NCBI GenBank assembly: GCA_963575745.1
Contig: CAUYUJ010018649.1
Span: forward strand, 702,959 to 742,958
Length of the DNA: 40,000 nt
Direction: 5' to 3'
Source of the DNA: Prorocentrum cordatum
Taxonomy: Eukaryota; Sar; Dinophyceae; Prorocentrales; Prorocentraceae
Made by a program: the position numbers and the translations under genes. Positions 7,874 through 16,209 of this stretch are shown here, in pieces. The notes under the pieces were generated by a model that had not been told where the DNA came from, made no database searches, and was given only the letters and a program-made list of their open reading frames with translations. The first letter of the stretch is position 1. Each line of letters starts with the position of its first letter.

Positions 7874-10800
7874 AGATGAAGAAGATGTGCCTACAATATC
7901 TGCCAGCATCTGGGCTTCCCTCAGATGCTGGAGCTCAGCACTGCAGCGCGCCGTGGCCTCAGAGGCGGATTGCTCCGCAAATGCTGTCAGCATCGATGGA
8001 TTATCCATCAGCTGTTTCAGCACGCCTTTGGACCTAGCGTCGCTGACCGTATGCAATTCACGATTAGTGTATCCCATCACTATTTTACGGCGGGACTGCA
8101 CAGCGTCCATGGGTACACTACCACCATGCAGGGCCAGTGTCCTGGCAACGAAACAATCGAACGTCTCGAGATCGTTGATGTTGTCGCCTCGCATGGTGGC
8201 CTTGGCGAGCGTCTCCATCAACCCCTGGGGCAGGTTTCCCTGCAATTGATTGCGCTCCTGCGCTGGGGTCGGCTCGCCTGTCAGCACTGTCTGGAAGGAC
8301 GTGCTGCTTGAGCTCGAGGCGGGTTGCCCCGCAGCTCCAAAACAATCACACCTGATCGACAGATGCCCTGACGGCAACTTTGTCGTCGGCATGATTTTGG
8401 AGCCTTCTGGGAGCTCCATTTTGACCTGCCCCTTACCAGGGAATATCAGCTTTTCCTGGCCTCGTTCAAGCACGATGATCGTGCGTTTGTCCTGCATACT
8501 ATCGAGACCTAGGATGGCTGGCAGGTCCTTACCACAGCCTGACACAATGTTCGTCTTGTATGAATCGAGTTGGGCCGACCCCTGGTACTCGCAGGCAATA
8601 CTGAATGTGCCTACGGTATCCGCTGGGGCCGACCCTTCTCCCACTCCGTTGATATTCAAACGAGAGCGGGGCTCGAACGTACAAGTACGGCCATGTGCCT
8701 CGGCAGCCTGGACGAACTTACGGCTCGTGTTCTCGCCCATGATGTTGATCTTCGAACCGACGTCGATGAGTATGGAATTTCCACCATCATCCAAGAACGT
8801 CTTACTCGGCTGCTTGATGTGCACAATTTCTGAAGTGTCGGTTGTGTCGGTAGGCGGGTTTCCCCGCGGCACATTCGTACTCCCTGGCGGGTTACCCCGC
8901 ACGACACTGGCATGCGACTCGCTCTCGGCCATGCGTGCCAGGTCAATGTACTGGAAGTACGACACGTGCTGGGCGTGATCACCACGCTCCTCCCGCCAGT
9001 TGGCATACTCATCACGTATGCTCATATACTGCTCGCGGGTAGTGCGCCTTATCAGCGTTAGGTACGAGTGAAGGGCGATGTCTTGCAGCCCCTCGTTCGT
9101 GACGTGATCCCGGTACCGCAGCCACTCCTCGAACTCCTCATTCGTCGCTGAGATGTTGACGGCCCTGGCTGCTGTTGCTGCTGACGCCGCTGAGGATTCT
9201 GATAGGTCTAACGACGGACTATCAGTTTCAGGATTATTGGCATCTAGCATAAACGTTGTGTGCGTATTATCCATCTGATTCTGGAAATGTCGTACACGCA
9301 ACTCGCGCAGCTGATCAGGGTCCAGTGACATCTCAGCCTCGCCTCCACTCTGGGGAGACATCTGAGGAGTATCATGCAGGTTTCCCTGCTGAGGCGCCGT
9401 CATCGGGATAAGCTGATCAAAATATCCCGTTTCCATAGGCGGCCTTACCTCTTCAGGCAGGTATCCCTGCTGTTGTGACGGAACTGTCTGCATAGCTAGC
9501 ATCCTGGACGTCATCTCCTCCACCATGCTCCTCAGCTCCCGCAGCTCTCTCGCTGACTGCTCAGGAGTCTGACTAAAGGAGCCGGTCCATGGGAAGGATG
9601 ATGCTATAATGCCAGGTGCTCGACAGATAGCACATGGTGGCTGCTGGGGATCTCCCTCACGCTGATTTGCGACGTGGCCCACCACATTGGAATTCCAGCA
9701 TCCCTCGTGGAATAGGTGATTGCACCTCAGGCGGTAGACGCTATCCCTGGGCTGAAATTCTTCGAGGCATACCGCGCAGGTATCTTCCATCCCAGTGAAG
9801 ACTTCTACGTCTGCTACCCTGGGATATACCCGCCGCTGCCTCTCCAATACCGTCTCGGAGGGCATGAAGGCTGATGGGGGTGTCCCCGTTGGATTCAGCA
9901 CTTCCTGCACTTCGACATTTGGCATGGAAGTGGTAGGAGTCACGGCGGGCGAGTTTCCTCGCAAAGGTGAGCCCCTGTTCCTCACCACATCAAGTGCAGC
10001 TGCACGTGACTGATCCCGTACGCTTTGCACCGCCTGCCTCCTCCTGAAACATGCCTGCTGAGTGTGGTGTGTCTGCCTGGTGTAGTCAGGCACGCCCCTA
10101 CTGCCAGACGATATTGAATGGGCAGTGGGCTGAACAACCACCTCTGGTGATGTTGGTGAAGGCATAAAGGCCATGTGCGGATGCATGGAATGGTCGCTGC
10201 AGCGCACATTGGTGAGGTTATGCATCTGATCCGCCAATTCACGAACAAATTTGTTCGGAACCCTTGGCCCGTCAGGGTATAATGGCGAATTCATCTGCGT
10301 TGGTGGTGGCCTCTGGCCCTGAGACATGCTCGGATGGGCGTTGAACGCCGGGATAAAGGCTCGTTGCCGAGCAGGGTCCCGTGGGTTGGGGCCCTCAGGT
10401 TCCCAGGGCCAGGCTGGCCTCCACCTCTGCCCACTTGGGTGAACGAGATTATGGTTCTGCACCTGCTGCACCGCGGCCGCCACTCTTGAGCGATAGTCGT
10501 CAGGTACACCCGCCCTGTGGTGGCTTGGTGTACCAAGCAGGTTTCCCTGCTGACTCGTTGGCGTGCCGGGCGGCATCATGTTGAGGAGGGCTGTGCTGTG
10601 ATCAGCCCTAGCCGCAGCTATCCTCTCCATGAGTGTGCCGTTTGCGGCAGGGCGGACAGGTGTCCCGAATGGGGATTGCGCCGGTGGTGTGCCCAATGGA
10701 GTCATGCCCCTTGGAGTGTGCATGCTCTGAGTAGGGCTTCCATGCATTGGTTCAAACCGAGCAGGTCCGCTTGTAGGCAGGTTTCCCTGCATGGCCTGAC

Positions 10801-13800
10801 GATTTCTCGTAGCCATAGCGGACATTGCTCCCTGGCCTGCGGCCCAGGGGTCCTGCTGGTATAACCTGTCCGCCAGCTGTTCTACCTGGTCAGGGTTCAG
10901 CGCGGCTGCGATCTGATCCAGGTCCGAGGTACTGATGGCCTGCCAAGACACGGCACTAGGCCCTTGGCTTGGGGCACGGCTTGGAGCCGCGCTCCCGGCC
11001 TCACTCTCGGTGATCATGAAGATCCGAAAGATCTCAGGCTGGTTTCCCAGCTGGGTAGGGCTGTAGTGGTCCCCAACTTCCCTGTGGGGGTAGACCATGG
11101 GGGGGTCGACGCCCTCCTGGTCTTGGGACCACTGGTACTTAACGCTGGAAGTACCAACGTCAGCCCACCTATCAAAAGCAGTCATCGTTGCGACAGAGAC
11201 TCGCGCATGGCGGCTCCCCAAATACTCTGGATTACGCCATTGCCTTCCTGTGGTCAGATCCTCTACATGAGAGATGTAATACGGTTCAATGATACCGTTA
11301 TCTCCCTCGGACAAGAGGACTCCGTTATCGGACCAACAGAACTTCATACCATCTTGTATGGCCTGACGCCAATCTACGAAGATGATGATGTCTGAATCTG
11401 GGTCCCACCCACTGTTCACGGCACGGCGGCGAACTGTCGGCACGAAGTGAATGCGCGAACGGCCTGTCCCCTTTTTCTTCGTGTTGTGCTCAGGTCTACA
11501 GGACAGGCCGTGCCACATAATACCTTCGAAAGCCTGCCATCGAGCGCCATGCATGGCGACTTCAGGGTATGGGGCCGGTCTCCCGGCAGGTTGGTCGCAC
11601 AGTACAATGTAGCTGTACAGCGACCATGGAGCTTTCAATGTCCATGAATGCCCCTGAGAGGCGCGGATGAAGATAGCGGGCTCGCCGGAGTCCCGCATTA
11701 ACACCTTGAACTGTAGGCGCTGTTTTTCTTCTCCGTCTGGTTCACGGACATGAACAACTGCCATCATGATGGCTGCCAGTTGGTCAACCGAGCGCCTACA
11801 TAGATGCTCGTTGATGACCTTGGCCTCGTCATACTTTGGGCTATACCCAGCATGTCTTGATTGACCTGTGTTCCACGGATAATGGTCAACGAGTTCCACT
11901 AGGTTAACCCAACCATCATGATCATCGAAAGATTCCAAGCGCCACACAGGACTGTGTTGCTTGTCTGGCGCATGTCTGCATATCCTGCTGAGAGCTTTGC
12001 TCAGCTGTTTGAGAATATCATTGGATGTGGGAAGGATCCCAGCTTTCCTGCATTCCTTCATGAATGTCTCATCCACCGAGCGTATCGGTGGGAGCTTCCG
12101 AAGCGCAAGTCTATCCCTGATCACATTTGGAGTCCCACTAGTGAAGGACGTGTCATCTGGGTGGTGCAGCTGAACCACTGGCGGGTTTCCCCGCATCGGG
12201 GCCTCTGTTGCTGAAGAGGCTGCGGCTCCAGAAGAGGAGGAAGCTGCGGCGGCAGCGCCTGGCGGGTTTCCCCGCGGAGATGCGCGACTGACGCTGCCCC
12301 TGATCTTCGGCACCCAGGTACCCCTCGACATAGCTCCTTCATCGGACCTCCTGGAACGAGCCGCCACAGGCGAAGCTGGCGCAGGTGCATACCCACTGCG
12401 CTCGAAAGCTGCCGCCCTTTTCGCAATGGAACTGCTGCGACTAAGCGGGCGTCTTCGTTCCTCCATAGGGTCCTGAGGTTGCTGCTTGGGCGCAGACGCT
12501 TGTGGAGGAGTTGCGCCAATCGGCGGCTTCGGCGTCGCAGATCGAGGCACCTCCATATGCACGTCTGGCCCAGGGTCCTGAGGGCTCGTCTTCGGTTTCG
12601 GCACCGGGGACGGCTTAGGTGTCGGGGGTTCACTCTTGGCCTTCGAAGTTAGTGGGAGCGGGGGCCTTGTAGCCCTCTTCATGTAGATCTTACTAGAATA
12701 TTCCAACATCTTGCGAGTTGCCTCGCGAGTGCGGTCTTCTGCTGTCCGCGTGCGCTCCTCATCCTCCGCCACACGTTGAGCCTTTATCTCATCCTTGATT
12801 GTCGGTTCTGGTTGTTGGGACTGGCTAGAGACGCCAGGCGAGTTTCCTCGCATGCTAGGAAGACTGAAGAGCGCGTCTTTCTCTTCCTGGGTCATGGCTA
12901 CCAGTCCCCTTGGAACCGGGGTAGGCTTTTCTTCTTCTTTCGGATCCAAGTGGCCCAAGATCCCGAGACGATGATTCACTTCCGCGATCTCGTCTTGCGT
13001 CATCGGGATAAGTGGCGGATGGCCCTCTTTAGGAGGGGTTTTGCCCCTGTTGGGACTCAGGCCTTCGTTGTTGCCAACGGGGCATCCTGGCCTGTGATTC
13101 TGGAACGGCTGGGAACAAGGTCCGCATGCTGCGTGAGGCCTATACTGCTTGCGCGCCGCGATAATATCTCGTAACTGAGTCCGCACTTCTTGAATTTCAG
13201 GGCGGCGGATGTTTGTTGCAAGCTGATAGCCTCCGCGGATGGGCTTGCCATCACTGTCCCTATAGGCAGGGTTGCCCTGGCCAAAGGCCGAGTGTTCCCC
13301 TTTTCGGCGTCTTGGGTCGTTGTGCGGAAGTAGCTGGCCACCTCTCCTGAGAGCGTGTTCTTTTGGGCCAGCCTGTCTCCACTCACGAGGAAGTCGAGCC
13401 TGGGGATGTGGCTCTTCTCTGACGCGCGTATGGGAACGAGATCTTCTGGTGTTCTCATCAGAGGAAGCTGCCGATGCAGCAGGAGCGGCACCCGGTGGAG
13501 GTGCCTGAGGAGGCTCCTGTGCGATCCCAGATGGATCGTCCGATGGAGGCAGGTCTCCCTGCTGGGTGGAGCTCGGCGCAAGTGGCGCTTGTGCCGATGG
13601 TGATGATGATTCAGACTCATCAGGGTCGAAATCGACCTCTTCCTCACCATTCACGTCCATCATGAGGATGGTGACATCATCCTCATCTAACCCGCAGCCA
13701 TCGCCATCTACTTCTTCTGATGTCGAACTACCAATGATGATGGCCATTGGCGTATCTGGTACAGGCAGGTTTCCCTGCATAGCCGGCGTCTGGGCGTCGC

Positions 13801-16051
13801 TCGGCTGTCCCGGAGTAGGAGGCATTGTTGTCGGCTCAGGCTCGTCGCCGAGCATAGGCTGCCCAGCAATGTTACGCATGGCCGTATGGTTCGGCCTCAT
13901 TCCCACCGCCTGGAGACCCCATCCTGGCGGAGGAAGATCATGACCGCGCATAGCCATCGCCATTTCCAGAGCACGACGCCATCTACCACGGGAGTATATC
14001 AAGTGTCTCTGCACTTCCTGAGGATACACGCTGTCAATGGGAGTCAGAGCTGCCAAAAGTAGCTCTGAACTACCGCAAGCATCATTATCCTGTTCTGTCA
14101 TGATGCCAGCTTCGATGTGTTCTTGACTCTCAGGATAACCAATTGTAAGTATCTCATGCATCCTCATGAGGGTCTGCAAAAGGGTACGTGGTCCATATTC
14201 GCCTGGAGCAAGCGAACCAGGAGGTATGAACGGAATATCTGGTTCGCCTGCAATGAAGGCCTGAACAAATGCCTGAGACTCCATTTCAATTAAGTCTTCA
14301 GTGGTCTGGGGATATTCTCCCATCAAAGAAGGCCTGTTTCCAGGCGGGATTTCGGGCGGAGGTTCAAGGTTTCGTTGAACCTCGGAAGGCGAAGCCTCTA
14401 TAGTGGTGTCCTCGTCGTCACTCTCGTAAGCCATGATGTTGCCTGGGTTCCCGAACATCCAGTCGAAGAATGAAAGAGGCTCGTTTCCAAGCGTACCGTG
14501 TTCCACGGGAGTGAGTTCGTTACTGCCCGTGACGAACCGGCGGACGTACTCGAGGTAGTACGCGTACAATCCATGACCATACCCCTCGAGCTCGTCGACG
14601 TTGTCCATGCCAACTACCCAAGTGAAAAATATCTGTTCCATAGCCTCAAAGTCCTGGAGGCTCAGATATTCAATGGATGGTGCACTTGAGCCAAAATGGA
14701 CTTCGGACGACATGCCCTTTCCATTTCCCTTCGCTGGACAATCTCGCACAAGATGATCGGAACTACCACATTCATGGCATTTGAGAACCTGGCCGTCTCT
14801 ACCTCGCGGGTTTCCCCGCCTACCTTTACCTTTACCTGAGGTCTCTCTACGGCCTTTACCACGGCCTTTTCCCCCAAAGAATATCTCATCATGTTGTTCA
14901 TCTGAGAGCCTCTGGAGAAATGCCGCGATACCTCGCCCGTTCAACCTCCGACGACCACGCTTGCCTTTACCCTTTCCTTTAAAACTTCTGCGTATCCTCC
15001 TTCTAACACGACGCACTGGTTTTCGTGTGAACCTCCTCCACCTTCGTTTAGCCTGTTGTAACAGCCAGAATAAATGCTCAGCACGCTGATTGTCGTTATC
15101 CATATTCATGATATCTGACCAATCTAGAGCTTCAACACCATCTGATGATATAGTGTCTGTATCGGTGCCGGAGTCGAAGTCTTCGTCTCCTAAATAGGTG
15201 GATACACCGTCGGTTAGGGGATTTGATTCCCCCCATAACGAGCGGTGTGGTTGTGGTTCTCTAGAAGGAGGGCTGGTTGCCCAGCTTGGTTGTGATCGAT
15301 CCCCTGCTAATAAAGCAGTGGATTCTCCTGGGTCATCGGCCCATATGCTTGAGGGCCCGTTTCCAGGCTGGGCTTCAGTGGTCAAGGTAGTGTAGAAATT
15401 TCCACTACCAGATCCCCTTCCCCTTCCAAACACAGATCCTATGTTGCCAGGAGACCGTTCGGATAGGTGGCCTATCGAACGCATCCTCTCCAGCAACTCA
15501 TCATACTGTTGTTGTGTTCGAGGCATTTGGTGGTTGAGTGGCTGTAAGAGTTGCATGGCTTTCTGGTTGCCGACGCCTAAGGCGCGGAATAGGATAGTGG
15601 TTAGCAGTTGGAAGTTAGGAAGGTCGAATCCCACCGACTGTGCCTCAAGTCGGGCCATTTCGAATCGGGTAAGAGTGACATCGATTCGTTCCCCGTGAGG
15701 CACATGGAAGTCGATGAGTTGTGTGCCGGAAGTGAGCTGTCGCTCATCTTCCAGGCGTTCGAACTTCATGCTGAGGAGGAACATGATGTAAGTTACTGGG
15801 TCTGTGTGGACCCCATCAATGTCAGCACCATAGTTTATAATGTCAGGCGGTACCCTCATGGCGAGTGTCCTCGCTAGGCCACCTAGGCCGCGTTGTATTG
15901 CGGCCGCTTGGGCCTGTGGCGTCATACGTCCGCTTGTAACGTTGAGCCATGCGTTGACCTCGTAGATGTACTCACGAAAAGGTACATTACCTTGAGGGTC
16001 CCAATATGGGCCATGTGTTTGCCCATCGGTGCTGTTTTCTCCACGACGCAT
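7871..16051 (-). CDS. ORF1: giant Gag-like polyprotein with CCHC, Tpt1-like, RING-H2 and protease domains
   Basis: 2726 aa from the first ATG after the leader to TGA 7871-7873. Residues 1-200 resemble a copia Gag core. An Arg/Lys/Gly-rich stretch (about 335-420) leads to a CCHC zinc knuckle at 425-438. Long acidic and Pro/Gln-rich linkers follow, with a second Cys/His cluster (C976, C979, H986, C990). Residues about 1345-1600 are a Tpt1/KptA-like RNA 2'-phosphotransferase, 2092-2143 a RING-H2 finger followed by a possible short coiled coil, and about 2425-2545 a retropepsin with IDVGS at the active site. Residues 2546-2726 are unassigned. Gag would package element RNA and the protease would process it. 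The captured domains suggest added RNA-end chemistry and ubiquitin-linked functions, which is inference. The ORF is far longer than usual copia Gag and holds 25 of the family's perfect or wobble-stemmed hairpins. Confidence 0.92.
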   Translation of the reverse strand: MRRGENSTDGQTHGPYWDPQGNVPFREYIYEVNAWLNVTSGRMTPQAQAAAIQRGLGGLARTLAMRVPPDIINYGADIDGVHTDPVTYIMFLLSMKFERLEDERQLTSGTQLIDFHVPHGERIDVTLTRFEMARLEAQSVGFDLPNFQLLTTILFRALGVGNQKAMQLLQPLNHQMPRTQQQYDELLERMRSIGHLSERSPGNIGSVFGRGRGSGSGNFYTTLTTEAQPGNGPSSIWADDPGESTALLAGDRSQPSWATSPPSREPQPHRSLWGESNPLTDGVSTYLGDEDFDSGTDTDTISSDGVEALDWSDIMNMDNDNQRAEHLFWLLQQAKRRWRRFTRKPVRRVRRRIRRSFKGKGKGKRGRRRLNGRGIAAFLQRLSDEQHDEIFFGGKGRGKGRRETSGKGKGRRGNPRGRDGQVLKCHECGSSDHLVRDCPAKGNGKGMSSEVHFGSSAPSIEYLSLQDFEAMEQIFFTWVVGMDNVDELEGYGHGLYAYYLEYVRRFVTGSNELTPVEHGTLGNEPLSFFDWMFGNPGNIMAYESDDEDTTIEASPSEVQRNLEPPPEIPPGNRPSLMGEYPQTTEDLIEMESQAFVQAFIAGEPDIPFIPPGSLAPGEYGPRTLLQTLMRMHEILTIGYPESQEHIEAGIMTEQDNDACGSSELLLAALTPIDSVYPQEVQRHLIYSRGRWRRALEMAMAMRGHDLPPPGWGLQAVGMRPNHTAMRNIAGQPMLGDEPEPTTMPPTPGQPSDAQTPAMQGNLPVPDTPMAIIIGSSTSEEVDGDGCGLDEDDVTILMMDVNGEEEVDFDPDESESSSPSAQAPLAPSSTQQGDLPPSDDPSGIAQEPPQAPPPGAAPAASAASSDENTRRSRSHTRVREEPHPQARLPREWRQAGPKEHALRRGGQLLPHNDPRRRKGEHSAFGQGNPAYRDSDGKPIRGGYQLATNIRRPEIQEVRTQLRDIIAARKQYRPHAACGPCSQPFQNHRPGCPVGNNEGLSPNRGKTPPKEGHPPLIPMTQDEIAEVNHRLGILGHLDPKEEEKPTPVPRGLVAMTQEEKDALFSLPSMRGNSPGVSSQSQQPEPTIKDEIKAQRVAEDEERTRTAEDRTREATRKMLEYSSKIYMKRATRPPLPLTSKAKSEPPTPKPSPVPKPKTSPQDPGPDVHMEVPRSATPKPPIGATPPQASAPKQQPQDPMEERRRPLSRSSSIAKRAAAFERSGYAPAPASPVAARSRRSDEGAMSRGTWVPKIRGSVSRASPRGNPPGAAAAASSSSGAAASSATEAPMRGNPPVVQLHHPDDTSFTSGTPNVIRDRLALRKLPPIRSVDETFMKECRKAGILPTSNDILKQLSKALSRICRHAPDKQHSPVWRLESFDDHDGWVNLVELVDHYPWNTGQSRHAGYSPKYDEAKVINEHLCRRSVDQLAAIMMAVVHVREPDGEEKQRLQFKVLMRDSGEPAIFIRASQGHSWTLKAPWSLYSYIVLCDQPAGRPAPYPEVAMHGARWQAFEGIMWHGLSCRPEHNTKKKGTGRSRIHFVPTVRRRAVNSGWDPDSDIIIFVDWRQAIQDGMKFCWSDNGVLLSEGDNGIIEPYYISHVEDLTTGRQWRNPEYLGSRHARVSVATMTAFDRWADVGTSSVKYQWSQDQEGVDPPMVYPHREVGDHYSPTQLGNQPEIFRIFMITESEAGSAAPSRAPSQGPSAVSWQAISTSDLDQIAAALNPDQVEQLADRLYQQDPWAAGQGAMSAMATRNRQAMQGNLPTSGPARFEPMHGSPTQSMHTPRGMTPLGTPPAQSPFGTPVRPAANGTLMERIAAARADHSTALLNMMPPGTPTSQQGNLLGTPSHHRAGVPDDYRSRVAAAVQQVQNHNLVHPSGQRWRPAWPWEPEGPNPRDPARQRAFIPAFNAHPSMSQGQRPPPTQMNSPLYPDGPRVPNKFVRELADQMHNLTNVRCSDHSMHPHMAFMPSPTSPEVVVQPTAHSISSGSRGVPDYTRQTHHTQQACFRRRQAVQSVRDQSRAAALDVVRNRGSPLRGNSPAVTPTTSMPNVEVQEVLNPTGTPPSAFMPSETVLERQRRVYPRVADVEVFTGMEDTCAVCLEEFQPRDSVYRLRCNHLFHEGCWNSNVVGHVANQREGDPQQPPCAICRAPGIIASSFPWTGSFSQTPEQSARELRELRSMVEEMTSRMLAMQTVPSQQQGYLPEEVRPPMETGYFDQLIPMTAPQQGNLHDTPQMSPQSGGEAEMSLDPDQLRELRVRHFQNQMDNTHTTFMLDANNPETDSPSLDLSESSAASAATAARAVNISATNEEFEEWLRYRDHVTNEGLQDIALHSYLTLIRRTTREQYMSIRDEYANWREERGDHAQHVSYFQYIDLARMAESESHASVVRGNPPGSTNVPRGNPPTDTTDTSEIVHIKQPSKTFLDDGGNSILIDVGSKINIMGENTSRKFVQAAEAHGRTCTFEPRSRLNINGVGEGSAPADTVGTFSIACEYQGSAQLDSYKTNIVSGCGKDLPAILGLDSMQDKRTIIVLERGQEKLIFPGKGQVKMELPEGSKIMPTTKLPSGHLSIRCDCFGAAGQPASSSSSTSFQTVLTGEPTPAQERNQLQGNLPQGLMETLAKATMRGDNINDLETFDCFVARTLALHGGSVPMDAVQSRRKIVMGYTNRELHTVSDARSKGVLKQLMDNPSMLTAFAEQSASEATARCSAELQHLREAQMLADIVGTSSSS
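8417..8779 (-). other. retropepsin-like aspartic protease in ORF1
   Basis: ILIDVGSKINIMG has its catalytic Asp at residue 2430. It is followed about 80 residues later by LPAILGLDSMQ, the typical second block of LTR-element proteases. The usual D-[TS]-G is D-V-G here. The position between Gag and integrase supports the call. Confidence 0.75.
9623..9778 (-). other. RING-H2 finger domain in ORF1
   Basis: ORF1 residues 2092-2143 contain CAVCLEEF, then CNHLFHEGC, then CAIC. This is the C-x2-C...C-x-H-x2-H-x2-C...C-x2-C pattern of RING-H2 E3 ubiquitin ligases, with all eight zinc ligands present. The loop before the last CxxC is long. It sits about 280 residues before the protease. Ligase activity is inferred from the motif only. 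Confidence 0.88.
11038..13079 (-). repeat. GNRA hairpins in ORF1, middle (6 copies)
   Basis: Sites: 11038-11051 GCTGG-GAAA; 11574-11587 GCCGG-GAGA (inside the Tpt1-like domain, read AGRPA); 12181-12194 and 12262-12275 GCGGG-GAAA; 12838-12851 GCGAG-GAAA; 13066-13079 CGTTG-GCAA-CAACG. The last keeps the hairpin although all stem bases but the closing pair differ from the usual GCNNG. A decayed relative lies near 13267-13280. Confidence 0.85.
11252..12019 (-). other. Tpt1/KptA-like RNA 2'-phosphotransferase domain in ORF1
   Basis: ORF1 residues about 1345-1600 show the family signatures in order. LSKALSRICRH carries R1359-H1360. DGWVNLVELV is the winged-helix part, FIRASQGHS carries R1463, and MHGARWQAFEGIMWHGLS has H1501. 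GRSRIHFVP carries R1533. Then come IIIFVDWRQAIQDGMKF and SDNGVLLSEGD (1574-1584). The Arg-His-Arg-Arg set needed for 2'-phosphate transfer to NAD+ is complete. Known Tpt1 enzymes remove the 2'-phosphate left at tRNA splice junctions, and some also ADP-ribosylate 5'-phosphorylated RNA or DNA ends. The insert between the first two blocks is longer than usual. It lies mid-Gag with no stop or frameshift, so it would be made as part of the polyprotein. Function in the element is unknown. Confidence 0.9.
13549..15874 (-). repeat. GNRA hairpins in ORF1, 5' third (8 GNRA copies, 1 variant)
   Basis: Sites: 13549-13562 GAGA; 13765-13778 GAAA; 13840-13853 GCGA; 14332-14345 GAAA; 14479-14492 GAAA with one U-G pair; 14806-14819 GAAA beside the zinc knuckle; 15272-15285 GCAA (read SWATS); 15355-15368 GAAA with one U-G pair. 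15861-15874 has a perfect stem but a GACA loop. Both U-G pairs are possible only in the sense RNA. An 11-bp bulged stem-loop also lies at 15456-15481. Confidence 0.85.
14738..14779 (-). other. CCHC zinc knuckle of Gag
   Basis: ORF1 residues 425-438, CHECGSSDHLVRDC, match C-x2-C-x4-H-x4-C exactly. It follows a strongly basic Arg/Lys/Gly tract. This is the standard nucleocapsid RNA-binding motif. Confidence 0.93.
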
Positions 16052-16186
16052 GTGTCCGATTGCTGCCCCCAGCGCGAACCATATGATAGCGAAAACGATG
16101 CCCGAGAATGTGTAACGAAGGACGGTTATGATGCGCGTTGTCGCGCTGGGGTAGCGCCTTGTCGAGTCTTCGAGGCGCTCTGTCTG

Positions 16187-16200
16187 GCGGGTCTCCCCGC
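16187..16200 (-). repeat. leader GNRA hairpin (GAGA loop)
   Basis: Sense strand GCGGG-GAGA-CCCGC, a perfect 5-bp stem, noncoding. It lies about 136 bases before the ORF1 start. Confidence 0.8.
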
Positions 16201-16209
16201 CCTTGCTTC

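Larger units (their letters stand above)
8230..10790 (-). repeat. GNRA-family hairpins in ORF1, 3' third (9 GNRA copies, 1 variant)
   Basis: Sense-strand sites: 8230-8243 GAAA; 8319-8332 GCAA; 8854-8867 GAAA; 8887-8900 GTAA; 9376-9389 GAAA; 9949-9962 GAAA; 10359-10372 GCAA; 10537-10550 GAAA; 10777-10790 GAAA. 9457-9470 has a perfect stem but a GATA loop. All have 5-bp Watson-Crick stems. 8319 and 10359 are read in another frame (AGQPA, ARQRA) from the common x-G-N-x-P. A further 6-bp hairpin (loop TGTA) at 10523-10538 abuts the one at 10537. Confidence 0.85.
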
